Part shown: one piece after another, positions 8,630-15,949 of the stretch
Layout: every line of letters starts with the position of its first letter
Position numbering within the stretch: position 1 is the first letter of the stretch
Notes under the pieces: generated by a model
The model's input: only the letters and a program-made list of their open reading frames with translations
What the model was told of the DNA's origin: nothing
Database searches by the model: none
Program-made: the position numbers and the translations under genes
NCBI GenBank assembly: GCA_048569615.1
Contig: JBLIRK010000046.1
Coordinates: 1 to 18,541, forward strand
Direction of reading: 5' to 3'
DNA: 18,541 bases
Origin: JAYEPK01 sp048569615
GTDB taxonomy: Archaea; Thermoplasmatota; Penumbrarchaeia; Penumbrarchaeales; Penumbrarchaeaceae

Positions 8630-10108
8630 TCAAGACCTGGCCACTACCCTTGCGACCTTGTGGAAATGATGTCCCATGATGGCGAGCTCCACCGCCCTCG
8701 GGAACGACCTTCTCCGCAGTGCCATGGTCTTGACCAGAAGCTTCCAGTAATGGAACCTGGCGTTCGAGAACATACCGATGCTCCACATGCTCCTCAAGAA
8801 GGCGTTGATGTCGTTCATCTTTATCCTGGCCCTTGTTGTGGGATTGTAGTGCTTTAGGAATGTATCTATCCTCTTGTAGTACTCCCTCGGTGAATATATT
8901 GTTGAGATGATTCTGCGGTAGCCTTCCATCAGCTCCTCCATGTCCATCTTGGGAATGAAATTGATCGTCCCATCGGTGTTCGAGCCCGTTGCCTCACCAT
9001 GGAGTCTGCCCTCCCCTTTCAAGCGTTCCCACAATGGCGTCTCGGGGATGGCGTTGAGAAGGCCCACCATGGCTGTGACGATTCCGGTGTTCTGGATGAA
9101 GTCTATCTGGCTCTGGAATATAGACGAGGGATCGCTGTCGAAGCCGACGATGAACCCGCCCATCACTTCCATTCCGTGCTTCTGAATGGTCCTTACCGAG
9201 GATTCCAGGTTCCTGGTCACGTTCTGGAGCTTGTTGCATTCCTTCAACCCTTCCGTGTTGGGTGTCTCTATTCCGAGGAAGACCTTGTTGAAGTTCGCCC
9301 TTGACATGAGTTCGAGCAGTTCCTTGTCGTCGGCGAGGTCGACGCTTGCCTCCGTCAGGAAAGTGAATGGATATTTTCGCTCCTTCTGCCATTTTATGAG
9401 GAGGGGGAGCATCCTCTTGACCTCTTTTCGGTTCCCGATGAAGTTGTCGTCAACGAAGAAGACCGATTTCCTCCACCCGTTGTCGTACAGGCTCTGTAGC
9501 TCCCCGATCATCTGCCCGGGGGATTTGGTCCTGGGGTATCTTCCGTTCAGATATGCTATATCGCAGAACTCGCAGTTGAAGGGGCACCCCCTGGAATACT
9601 GGACGAGCATTGTGGCATATTTTTTCTTATCGATAAGTCTCCATGAAGGGAGAGGGACCTTGTCCATGTCGGGTCTCTTCTTGGATGAATATACACTCTT
9701 CAGATTGCCCGTGGAAAGGTCTTTGAGAAAGGGCGCAATGGTTGTCTCCGCCTCGTCCAAGACCAGATGGTCCACTCCCTGGATCAGATGTGGTTGGGTG
9801 GTGAACAGGGGCCCACCCGCAACTATCTTCTTCTCCATGGACCTGCATCGGGATATGACCTCCTTAAGGCTCTCCTTCTGAACCTCCATGGCGCTTAGGA
9901 AGACCAAGTCCGCCCACTTTATGTCCTTGTCCCTGAGCTTCTTCACGTTCATATCTACGAGCTTGACCTCGTGATCCTCCGGAAGGAGGGATGCGACGGT
10001 GAGAAGACCCAGAGGGGGGAACGAGGCTTTTTTCTGGATGAACTTCATCGCATACTTGAAACTCCAGAAAGTGTTCGGATATCTGGGATAAACCATTAGT
10101 ATTTTCAT
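8630..10108 (-). CDS. B12-binding radical SAM protein, DUF4070 type (HpnP/GrsA-like group)
   Basis: A 492-residue cytoplasmic radical SAM enzyme. Residues 1 to about 140 form a cobalamin-binding-like Rossmann domain, with the start motif YPRYPNTFWSFKYA, PPLGLLTVA at 31-39 and AGGP at 97-100. The radical SAM core carries C175, C179 and C182 in CPFNCEFC, the ligands of the 4Fe-4S cluster. The last ~145 residues fit the DUF4070 region. This layout is shared by hopanoid C-2 methylase HpnP, archaeal tetraether ring synthases GrsA/GrsB and many uncharacterised paralogues, so a C-methylation or C-C bond reaction on lipid or another unactivated carbon is possible. The exact substrate cannot be read from the sequence. 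The DxHxxG cobalamin motif is not evident, as in many relatives. ATG 10108 is chosen because the family starts there; the open frame extends to GTG 10144 through an AT-rich leader. No lipid-biosynthesis gene lies next to it. Confidence 0.85.
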   Translation of the reverse strand: MKILMVYPRYPNTFWSFKYAMKFIQKKASFPPLGLLTVASLLPEDHEVKLVDMNVKKLRDKDIKWADLVFLSAMEVQKESLKEVISRCRSMEKKIVAGGPLFTTQPHLIQGVDHLVLDEAETTIAPFLKDLSTGNLKSVYSSKKRPDMDKVPLPSWRLIDKKKYATMLVQYSRGCPFNCEFCDIAYLNGRYPRTKSPGQMIGELQSLYDNGWRKSVFFVDDNFIGNRKEVKRMLPLLIKWQKERKYPFTFLTEASVDLADDKELLELMSRANFNKVFLGIETPNTEGLKECNKLQNVTRNLESSVRTIQKHGMEVMGGFIVGFDSDPSSIFQSQIDFIQNTGIVTAMVGLLNAIPETPLWERLKGEGRLHGEATGSNTDGTINFIPKMDMEELMEGYRRIISTIYSPREYYKRIDTFLKHYNPTTRARIKMNDINAFLRSMWSIGMFSNARFHYWKLLVKTMALRRRSFPRAVELAIMGHHFHKVARVVARS

Positions 10109-10160
10109 TTGAACAACTCTTTCGAAAAAAAATCGAATTGACACCTATGTTCTCCCTTCG

Positions 10161-10168
10161 TATTAATA
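10161..10168 (-). promoter_or_regulatory. TATA box for the B12 radical SAM gene
   Basis: TATTAATA (palindromic) is centred about 56 bases upstream of ATG 10108. Transcription would start near 10139, giving a leader of about 30 nt. That would put the alternative GTG at 10144 outside the transcript, supporting ATG 10108. Confidence 0.45.
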
Positions 10169-10210
10169 ACCTTGTAGATAATGTGAGTGTTAATTTGTAA
10201 TATTATCTTG

Positions 10211-10226
10211 CCATAAAAAATAACAT
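10211..10226 (-). terminator. U-rich terminator tract of the FG-GAP gene
   Basis: On the minus strand this stretch reads as a T-rich run (TTATTTTTTATGG), downstream of the FG-GAP stop and of two hairpins at 10271-10335. Archaeal termination commonly uses such U-tracts. The placement fits the end of the FG-GAP transcript ahead of the radical SAM promoter. Confidence 0.4.
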
Positions 10227-10270
10227 TATTATATTTACTAAATGATTATGTGGTATATTCCGCGTTAATC

Positions 10271-10335
10271 CTCACATATTCGTATGAGAGGTCCGTGCCT
10301 ACCCCATGGATTCGGTCCCCCCTCCGGGTGTAGGC
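10271..10335. other. two adjacent hairpins in the FG-GAP 3' untranslated region
   Basis: Hairpin A (10271-10289): CTC-A-CATA, loop TTCG, TATG-A-GAG. Hairpin B (10297-10335): GCCTAC pairs with GTAGGC and CCC with GGG around one bulged T, with a large C-rich loop holding a smaller GGA/TCC pairing. This GC-rich block stands out in an otherwise AT-rich gap of about 240 bases. It does not fold as a tRNA. It may be an mRNA 3' structure or a small RNA; its function is unknown. Confidence 0.4.
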
Positions 10336-10351
10336 CCCTAAAAATAGCATA

Positions 10352-13039
10352 TCACGAGGGCCGAGACCAGGCTCTTAGAGTTTCTCCTGGGCTGAAGGAA
10401 ACGGGTTGCTTTTCAGTATGAAGCTGTCCCCGAAGGAAAATATCCCTCCCAGTAAGCCTGTTCCTGCAGCGAGCAATAGAGGGTTCCCTCCTTTTGACCT
10501 CTCCGGTCCTCTGTTTCTCCGCTTCCTGGGATTTGTCCGCTTCTACACTTCCGGGCCCCTTCCTTCCGAACTGCATGAGCCCAAGCACGATAACTGCCAG
10601 GAGGAGGATGACCACGAGCACCCACAAGGCGATGTCATCTATGGATGAATCCTCATCAGGTTCGGTCTCCTCGAGCTCCCCTACCCGCTCCTCGATCTTT
10701 CCCTGCTGCTCCGTGAAATTGGCTTTTAACTCCAGAACATCCGCCCTCAACTCCTCGTCAACACCTTCCAGGTCCTCCGCAAGGACAGAGAGCATTTCGA
10801 TGATACCGGGCATTCTTTCAGTATCGAACAGAGAGAGGAGGTCGAGGTCCTGGATAATATCCCTGAGCTCCTCGATGTCGATAGAAAGCTCGATCCCCGT
10901 CTCGTTGATCCTCCTCGATATGTTCTCGATCTCCTCCAGGGAAGAGCTCTTGATGGAATCCAGTTTCGCTTCAAGCTCCTCTATCGATCGCCGGTTCTCC
11001 TTGATGGAGTCATCGAGATATTCGATCATATTCAGGAGGCTGTCATCTTCTTTCAACTCTGTAACGGAGATATTGAGCATCTCAAGCATGTCGTAGATGT
11101 CGTTTATGGGAAGAAACGGAAGCGGATCCTCGCTGTCCGGGATCCCGTCGTTGTCGTCGTCCGGATCGGCGTTGTCCCCGATGCCGTCGTTGTCGCTGTC
11201 TAGCCATTCGGTCGGGTCAAGTGGGAATGCGTCCCTGCTGTCCATGAATCCATCATTGTCGTCATCGGGATCGAAGAAGTTACCCGTCTGGTCCCCGTCC
11301 GTATCGATGTCGTTGAAGGTGCTGACCATATCGGACGGGAGGGACTCCAGGCCTTCGTCGTTCTCCGCGGTGATGTAATAGTAATAGTTCTGATAAAGCC
11401 GGACCTCCTCGTCGATGTATTCGATGGAATGGTAGCTCACAGTACCTATCTTTCTGAAGTCCTCCCCCGAATAGGACCGGTAGATGTTGAACCCCGTCAG
11501 GTTCTGGAGCGGGAGACGCTCCCAGTCCAGCGTAATGCTCTTTCCGTCGCCGTCGAGGGAGCAGGTGAGGTTCATCGGTATCGTTGGAAGCTTCGTATAA
11601 TGGACGAGGTAGACGATGCCCTCCGAATAAGTGGTGAACCACTTATCCGGGTCGCCGAAGGCGATATCGTCGATCCCGTCATTGTCGAGGTCCCCCGCCC
11701 TCCATGCCATCCCCCAGTTGTCCCTGAACTGGGCGTCCCCGTCCGAAGCTGACATGACAGGGGACCACCGGTCGGGGCCCCCCTCGAACAAGTAGATGTC
11801 GAAATATTCGTGGGTCCCGAAATGCATGTAGCCGATCACTATGTCGTCATATCCGTCGATGTTCACGTCCCCCACCCCGGACATGTATCCTCTTCCCTGC
11901 ATCAGGACGTCGGCGTTCACCACGCTGACGTTCCGCTCCCACCCCGAGCTCTTTCCGAAGAAGATGTAGCGGTCCCCCTGCAGCGACCCGAGCGCGATAT
12001 CGTCGTAACCATCCCCGTTGAGATCCCCCACTTCATCGATGGTGTTTCCCAGCCAGTCCGCGGCGTCCTCGCCAATGAACGATGCATCGGCGTTCTCCAG
12101 GGACATGTTCTTGGACCATCCTTCGGCCCTGCCGAAAATCACATACACCTTCCCGACAAGACTGGAGCCTGGAATATTGTGCCTCGGGGCTGCGATCATG
12201 AAATCATCGTAACCGTCCCCGTTGACGTCCCCGAGACCCGAGACCTGGGTTCCGGACATCTCGTTGAACCCCCATCCCTCGAAGGCCGCCGGCGCCTCGC
12301 TGAGATTGGTATCCATCTTCCAACCCGAATCCCTTCCAAAGAAAAGATATGTCTTCCCTCCCCGAAGGATATTGCTGCTGTATCCGTAGGCGCCGATGAC
12401 GAAGTCGTCGTATCCGTCCCCGTTGACATCCCCGACACCGTCGACCGAGCAGCCGGAGCATTCCGTGGCCGTCATCCCGTTCAATCCCTCGGAATGGAAC
12501 GATGCGTTGGAGTACTCGAGGCCGATCCTCCTGCCGAAACCCGAGGTCCTTCCGAATATCAGATAGGTCTGACCGGACTGCATCCCGTGGGGCTCCTCGT
12601 CTTCCGGGGCCGAGATCAGGATGTCATTGAGCCCGTCGCCGTTCACATCTCCGGCTCCCGCAACCACGGCGCCTCCCCAGTCATGGTCGTCCTCGCCCTC
12701 GAAGGTCCACGGGAGGGAAACGGCCGTAACATTCTTCTCGAAACCGCTAGTTTTTCCGAACAGGACATAGGCCATTCCCACATTGCTCGGATAGCAGCTC
12801 CTTGATCCAAGTATCAGATCATCTATTCCGTCCCCGTTGACGTCCCCCAGGTCCCCGATGGACATGCCCAGCAGCTCATCCGGCGAGGACCCCTCGTATG
12901 AAGCGAATGCATCCTCGATCTTGAACCTTTTATCGCCTTTCGCCTCGGGCGCCTGCATCACTGCCACGATCACGGCAATGAGCAGTGCAGCCGTGATAAT
13001 GCCCATAATTCGCTCTCTCCTGACAATGCAAATGTTCAT
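10352..13039 (-). CDS. FG-GAP propeller / FnIII / TSP3 / coiled-coil membrane-anchored surface protein
   Basis: An 895-residue surface protein. It has a signal peptide at residues 1 to about 35 (VRRER then a hydrophobic core). Seven FG-GAP repeats (about 40-480) follow, each with a calcium-loop motif such as DVNGDGYDD and a VxFGxxSGW end, which is the blade number of an integrin alpha-subunit propeller. Then come an FnIII domain (about 486-572), thrombospondin type 3 calcium-binding repeats (575-645, DxDxDGxxD and DPDDDNDG), a helical, probably coiled-coil stalk (about 648-785), a transmembrane helix (803-825) and a basic 70-residue tail. ATG 13039 has AAGGTGAT 5 bases upstream; ATG 13006 also has a site (AGGAGAG) but would lose the charged n-region. 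The gene is divergent from the thioredoxin gene. The tail after about residue 850 looks unusual: a neighbouring frame reads more like a membrane segment, so a frameshift is possible. The ligand is unknown. Confidence 0.9.
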   Translation of the reverse strand: MNICIVRRERIMGIITAALLIAVIVAVMQAPEAKGDKRFKIEDAFASYEGSSPDELLGMSIGDLGDVNGDGIDDLILGSRSCYPSNVGMAYVLFGKTSGFEKNVTAVSLPWTFEGEDDHDWGGAVVAGAGDVNGDGLNDILISAPEDEEPHGMQSGQTYLIFGRTSGFGRRIGLEYSNASFHSEGLNGMTATECSGCSVDGVGDVNGDGYDDFVIGAYGYSSNILRGGKTYLFFGRDSGWKMDTNLSEAPAAFEGWGFNEMSGTQVSGLGDVNGDGYDDFMIAAPRHNIPGSSLVGKVYVIFGRAEGWSKNMSLENADASFIGEDAADWLGNTIDEVGDLNGDGYDDIALGSLQGDRYIFFGKSSGWERNVSVVNADVLMQGRGYMSGVGDVNIDGYDDIVIGYMHFGTHEYFDIYLFEGGPDRWSPVMSASDGDAQFRDNWGMAWRAGDLDNDGIDDIAFGDPDKWFTTYSEGIVYLVHYTKLPTIPMNLTCSLDGDGKSITLDWERLPLQNLTGFNIYRSYSGEDFRKIGTVSYHSIEYIDEEVRLYQNYYYYITAENDEGLESLPSDMVSTFNDIDTDGDQTGNFFDPDDDNDGFMDSRDAFPLDPTEWLDSDNDGIGDNADPDDDNDGIPDSEDPLPFLPINDIYDMLEMLNISVTELKEDDSLLNMIEYLDDSIKENRRSIEELEAKLDSIKSSSLEEIENISRRINETGIELSIDIEELRDIIQDLDLLSLFDTERMPGIIEMLSVLAEDLEGVDEELRADVLELKANFTEQQGKIEERVGELEETEPDEDSSIDDIALWVLVVILLLAVIVLGLMQFGRKGPGSVEADKSQEAEKQRTGEVKRREPSIARCRNRLTGRDIFLRGQLHTEKQPVSFSPGETLRAWSRPS

Positions 13040-13051
13040 GGCGCATCACCT

Positions 13052-13064
13052 TGAATATAAAAAA
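13052..13064 (-). promoter_or_regulatory. TATA-like element of the FG-GAP gene
   Basis: TTTTATATTCAA on the minus strand lies 13-25 bases upstream of ATG 13039. A second candidate, CTTTAAGT, lies at about 13082-13089 and would leave a leader of about 20 nt carrying the AAGGTGAT site. Which one is used decides between the starts at 13039 and 13006. Confidence 0.35.
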
Positions 13065-13144
13065 AACACCAATTAATGTTACTTAAAGGTTATAGTGCGT
13101 AAATGAAACTCCGTCCTTCAACCTGATATTCAAAACTAAAAAAG

Positions 13145-13152
13145 AATTATAG
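13145..13152 (+). promoter_or_regulatory. TATA-like element of the thioredoxin gene
   Basis: AATTATAG in an A-rich stretch lies about 35 bases ahead of ATG 13184. The divergent intergenic region 13040-13183 therefore probably holds both promoters. GGGGGAG (13174-13180) three bases before the ATG is the likely ribosome binding site. Confidence 0.4.
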
Positions 13153-13183
13153 TGAAAAAAATCCATCAGGTCCGGGGGAGAAC

Positions 13184-13795
13184 ATGAAGAGAAGCTTCTT
13201 AATTGCGACGATTGTCATCATTGCGGCCCTTTCATTGATTCCCTTTTCTGCAAGCGCGGAGAAGGTTCCTCCGTTCAGTGTAACGGATTCCGATGGAAGT
13301 GTACACACATCCGATGATTACAGGGGAAAGGTCCTCGTGATCCAGATTATGTTCACAGGCTGCCCGGTCTGCAACCGGAACATGCCGGACATCGTGAGGG
13401 CGTACCATACATCGAAGCAGGCGTATTACGAGGACCTTGAGTTCCTCTCAGTCTCCGTGGACAGCGGGGATACGAACGATATGATGGACGAGTTCATGGG
13501 CGAGTACGAGGCAGATTGGCCCATTGCGAAAGAAACGTCCTTCATCGAGAAGTTCGACGCAGTGGAGGTCCCAAAGATTGTGATAGTAAATCCTCTTGGC
13601 GACATCACCTTCGAGCATAAGGGGTTGATCTCCTACGAGGAGCTCGTTTCCGAGATAGAAAATGCTTTCGTATACGTCAGGAGCGGCCGCTCGTCATTCT
13701 GGGACATCCCGTTCCCCTTCCCGGTGTCGCTCCTCGTAATACCTGTTACGGCCTGGATCGTTAACCGGAGAAGAATGAAGTTACGCTCCTTTTAA
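13184..13795 (+). CDS. membrane-anchored extracytoplasmic thioredoxin (TlpA/redoxin-like)
   Basis: A 203-residue thiol-disulfide oxidoreductase acting outside the membrane. It has a signal peptide at residues 1-25 ending FSASA. The thioredoxin fold carries the active site C60-P-V-C63 and a cis-proline at P130 (VEVPKIVIV). The TlpA/AhpC-type start, PPFSVTDSDGS and YRGKVLVIQ, replaces the classical thioredoxin N-terminus. A C-terminal hydrophobic segment (about 179-194) followed by NRRR can anchor it in the membrane. ATG 13184 has GGGGGAG just upstream. The family reduces or shuffles disulfides in secreted proteins, but no CcdA/DsbD electron donor lies adjacent. The C-terminus may be affected by a frameshift: the -1 frame stays open from 13765 to 13899 and encodes a further hydrophobic helix. 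Confidence 0.88.
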   Translation: MKRSFLIATIVIIAALSLIPFSASAEKVPPFSVTDSDGSVHTSDDYRGKVLVIQIMFTGCPVCNRNMPDIVRAYHTSKQAYYEDLEFLSVSVDSGDTNDMMDEFMGEYEADWPIAKETSFIEKFDAVEVPKIVIVNPLGDITFEHKGLISYEELVSEIENAFVYVRSGRSSFWDIPFPFPVSLLVIPVTAWIVNRRRMKLRSF

Positions 13796-13899
13796 AGAGA
13801 CCCGAGGCTGCTTCCCTTCTCCTTCTGCCCTTCGTCCTGATCATTCTGGTAGGTCTGATCACGGCGTTTCGGAGAGCGGACAGAGGAAAGACCGATTGA
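13765..13899 (+). other. open -1 frame coding a hydrophobic helix after the thioredoxin gene
   Basis: Between the stop at 13762-13764 and TGA 13897-13899 the -1 frame has no ATG, GTG or TTG. It nevertheless encodes a good membrane segment (core LLLLPFVLIILVGLITAF) flanked by Arg/Lys and ending RRADRGKTD. It continues naturally from the thioredoxin's NRRR, so a one-base indel near 13765-13795 (real mutation, sequencing error or recoding) would give a two-helix C-terminus. It could be chance, but the basic flanks and high G/C third positions argue for former coding. Confidence 0.4.
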
Positions 13900-13920
13900 T
13901 AACGGTATTGCCCTATCGAT

Positions 13921-13929
13921 AATTATAAC
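13921..13929 (+). promoter_or_regulatory. TATA box for the beta-helix protein gene
   Basis: AATTATAAC is centred 29 bases before ATG 13954, so the transcript would have only a few leader bases. Only a weak GATGGAA precedes the ATG, which fits near-leaderless initiation. Confidence 0.5.
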
Positions 13930-13953
13930 TGGATAGAATCCAATCGATGGAAC

Positions 13954-15591
13954 ATGTCCGAAATACCGAAGGTAATTGCGATCTCACTCGTGCTTATACT
14001 TCTCGTTGCATCCTCTCTGTGCCTGGAGAGGGAAGAAAAGGAAGAGGAGGAGGAGGATAATAAGCCTGTCATCAAGAAGGGGATCTTATCAGCGGATGAG
14101 ACATGGAGCGGTGAGATAATAGTAGAGGATTGGATATCAGTTCCTGCGGGGATCACGCTCACCATCGAGCCGCTCACCCACATCTTCTTCAAACACTACA
14201 GGGGCTACAAAGAGCCGTGGATGAGACCCTCATTCAGCATCAACGGAGGAACGGTAAAGGCCGTAGGCAGACCGGATGAGATGATATGGTTCACATCGGA
14301 TGCGGATGATCCGATAAACGGAGACTGGAACGGCATAGAGATCCACAACTCGAACAATTCCGTTTTCAGGTATGTGGTGGTGGAGTTCGCCGTTCTGGGC
14401 ATAATGCAGATGGATTCCTCGGTTGAGGTCTCCCATTCCATCATCCGGTGGGTAAATTCGGAAGGACTCTACGCCGAAAGGTCCAGTCCGGTCTTCAGAT
14501 CCAATATCATGTACGGCAACGGGTACCACGACATAGCCCTGGAGCAGTACAACAAGGAAGTGGAGATAAAGGGAAACCACTTCCTGGGAGGACATGTGTC
14601 GCTCCATTTCGAGAAGACGGAGGCTGTGGTGGAGAACAATTTCTTCATCGATTACGATCTGCCCATAACCGGGGGAATGGATTCCACCGTCGTCGTGAGG
14701 GAGAACCGCTTCAGGAACTACTCGGAACAGGACCCCATAGGGTTCGACGAAACTGTGGATTCGACCATAGAAGGGAACGACCTCGGAGACAATTCCGTAC
14801 CGGAGCCCGAACTGGATTTCGGGGATATAAGGGAGAGGGAGCTGGATTACATTCCGGGGGATCCCGAGGACCGGTTCAACTATGTTTACGCTGAAGAGGA
14901 CGAGACGAGGAGGGTTGTGAAGAAGATCGGAGAAGGGCTGTTCTTCGGGTGGTCCCTGGTGTATGCCGAGGGGAGCCTCTGGAGATTTAGCCTGGGCTCC
15001 GGGACCATAGGGCAGCAGCTGGACTTCATAGAAGTGGACCCGGATACCGGTAGCTCGGTGAGGTACGGGAACGATGTGATAATGAACCCCAGGGGACTCG
15101 CTTACGACGGGGAATATTTCTACGTCAACGATTTCAGTCTGCTCAAGATATACAAGTTCGTGCTGAACGGAACGAATATCGAGATCCTGAACTCATTCGA
15201 CATACCGGAAAAGGAGCTCGGGGGAACTTCGGGTTTGACCTATGACGGGGAGCATCTCCGCCTCAGGTCCAGGGACGGGACCAAACTTTACAAGCTCACG
15301 ATGGACGGTGTGAAGGTGGGGGAGACGACCTTCGAGAACGGGGCGGACGTGGGGACCATCGTATGGACGGGGGAGCATTTCTGGACCGCCTGGGGCGGTC
15401 CGAGGGGACTCGGTAAATGGGATGCCGATGGGAACCTGGAGGGATCGATCTTCCCCGTTGCAGACGGAACCTGGGCCATAGCGTGGGACGGGGAATACCT
15501 CTGGACCATACAGAGGACCTGTGAGATGTGGGACGACGACAAGATATTCAAGATAGAGATCCTTGATGATTCGCTCCCTTCCGGAGAGTGA
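13954..15591 (+). CDS. secreted or lipid-anchored beta-helix plus propeller protein
   Basis: A 545-residue exported protein. Residues 1 to about 22 are a signal sequence followed by Cys23. The bases for lipid attachment are imperfect, because the residue before the cysteine is Leu rather than Gly/Ala/Ser. A very acidic linker (25-35, nearly all Glu) follows. Residues about 43-280 form a right-handed parallel beta-helix of the NosD/pectate-lyase-like fold, seen as repeated short strands with Asn ladders (NxFxxxxxxI, ENRFRNY). Residues about 310-540 contain propeller-type repeats of the pattern GLxYDGExxxVxDxxxxKIYKF, with at least four clear copies and aromatic-rich strands (FWTAWGG, YLWTIQR). 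No catalytic residues are recognisable. It could bind or process a surface polysaccharide, which is inferred from fold alone. It stands alone on the plus strand, 158 bases after the thioredoxin gene, with its own TATA box. Confidence 0.8.
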   Translation: MSEIPKVIAISLVLILLVASSLCLEREEKEEEEEDNKPVIKKGILSADETWSGEIIVEDWISVPAGITLTIEPLTHIFFKHYRGYKEPWMRPSFSINGGTVKAVGRPDEMIWFTSDADDPINGDWNGIEIHNSNNSVFRYVVVEFAVLGIMQMDSSVEVSHSIIRWVNSEGLYAERSSPVFRSNIMYGNGYHDIALEQYNKEVEIKGNHFLGGHVSLHFEKTEAVVENNFFIDYDLPITGGMDSTVVVRENRFRNYSEQDPIGFDETVDSTIEGNDLGDNSVPEPELDFGDIRERELDYIPGDPEDRFNYVYAEEDETRRVVKKIGEGLFFGWSLVYAEGSLWRFSLGSGTIGQQLDFIEVDPDTGSSVRYGNDVIMNPRGLAYDGEYFYVNDFSLLKIYKFVLNGTNIEILNSFDIPEKELGGTSGLTYDGEHLRLRSRDGTKLYKLTMDGVKVGETTFENGADVGTIVWTGEHFWTAWGGPRGLGKWDADGNLEGSIFPVADGTWAIAWDGEYLWTIQRTCEMWDDDKIFKIEILDDSLPSGE

Positions 15592-15706
15592 AGACTCATC
15601 CCATCATAGGCAAGGTATCCTGCCGGGGGTTCCATCGGGAGGACCTGAACCTTCAGGGACCAATTTGTTATTCCATTACGGCATCTGCAATCATAAGGTG
15701 ATGGAA

Positions 15707-15925
15707 ATGCTCAGGAACATGGGAATGATCGACAGGTCCGTAAGGGCCCTGGTGGGATTGGCACTAGTCATAATAGGAGTTATCTCGGGCCTCTGGTGGC
15801 TCTACATAATCGCGGCGATAATGCTTCTGACCTCGGCAGTTGGCATCTGCCCTCTGTATCTCCCCTTCAGGATCAGGACCTTCATGAAGAAGGAAAGGGA
15901 CAGCATGGACAAGAAGTGCTGCTGA
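15707..15925 (+). CDS. small DUF2892-type membrane protein
   Basis: A 72-residue inner-membrane protein with two hydrophobic helices. The N-terminal signature NMGMIDRSVRALVG and the loop motif GICPLYLPF (conserved CPLY) are typical of the DUF2892 family, which often accompanies rhodanese or other sulfur/redox proteins. The C-terminus is charged and ends KKCC. The frame is open further upstream to 15563, but that part does not look like protein. The start at ATG 15707 is chosen because AAGGTGAT precedes it by four bases and because the family begins just there; ATG 15701 is an alternative. The function is unknown. The gene converges with the AbiE operon, with only 24 bases between stops. Confidence 0.85.
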   Translation: MLRNMGMIDRSVRALVGLALVIIGVISGLWWLYIIAAIMLLTSAVGICPLYLPFRIRTFMKKERDSMDKKCC

Positions 15926-15949
15926 TCTTCCCCTTGGCGGCATTACGGA

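Noticed and set aside
10289..10340. Possible tRNA on the minus strand (a GGACCGAATCC block resembling a T-arm)
   Set aside because: No acceptor stem, anticodon arm or D-arm can be assembled around it; it is part of the GC-rich hairpin.
11105..11315. GTC/GTCC-rich stretch resembling a simple repeat
   Set aside because: It encodes the Asp-rich thrombospondin type 3 calcium repeats.
11810..12805. Long plus-strand open frame (331 codons) opposite the FG-GAP gene
   Set aside because: It mirrors the repeated DVNGDGxDD codons of the FG-GAP repeats and has no recognisable domain; the minus-strand protein is clearly real.
12005..12850. Recurring near-identical DNA blocks (CCGTCCCCGTTGACGTCCCC-like)
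   Set aside because: These are the codons of the FG-GAP calcium loops spaced at repeat length, not a CRISPR array or regulatory repeats.
15563..15706. Upstream extension of the DUF2892 protein
   Set aside because: The extra 48 residues lack family similarity, overlap the preceding gene end, and a ribosome binding site sits just before ATG 15707.
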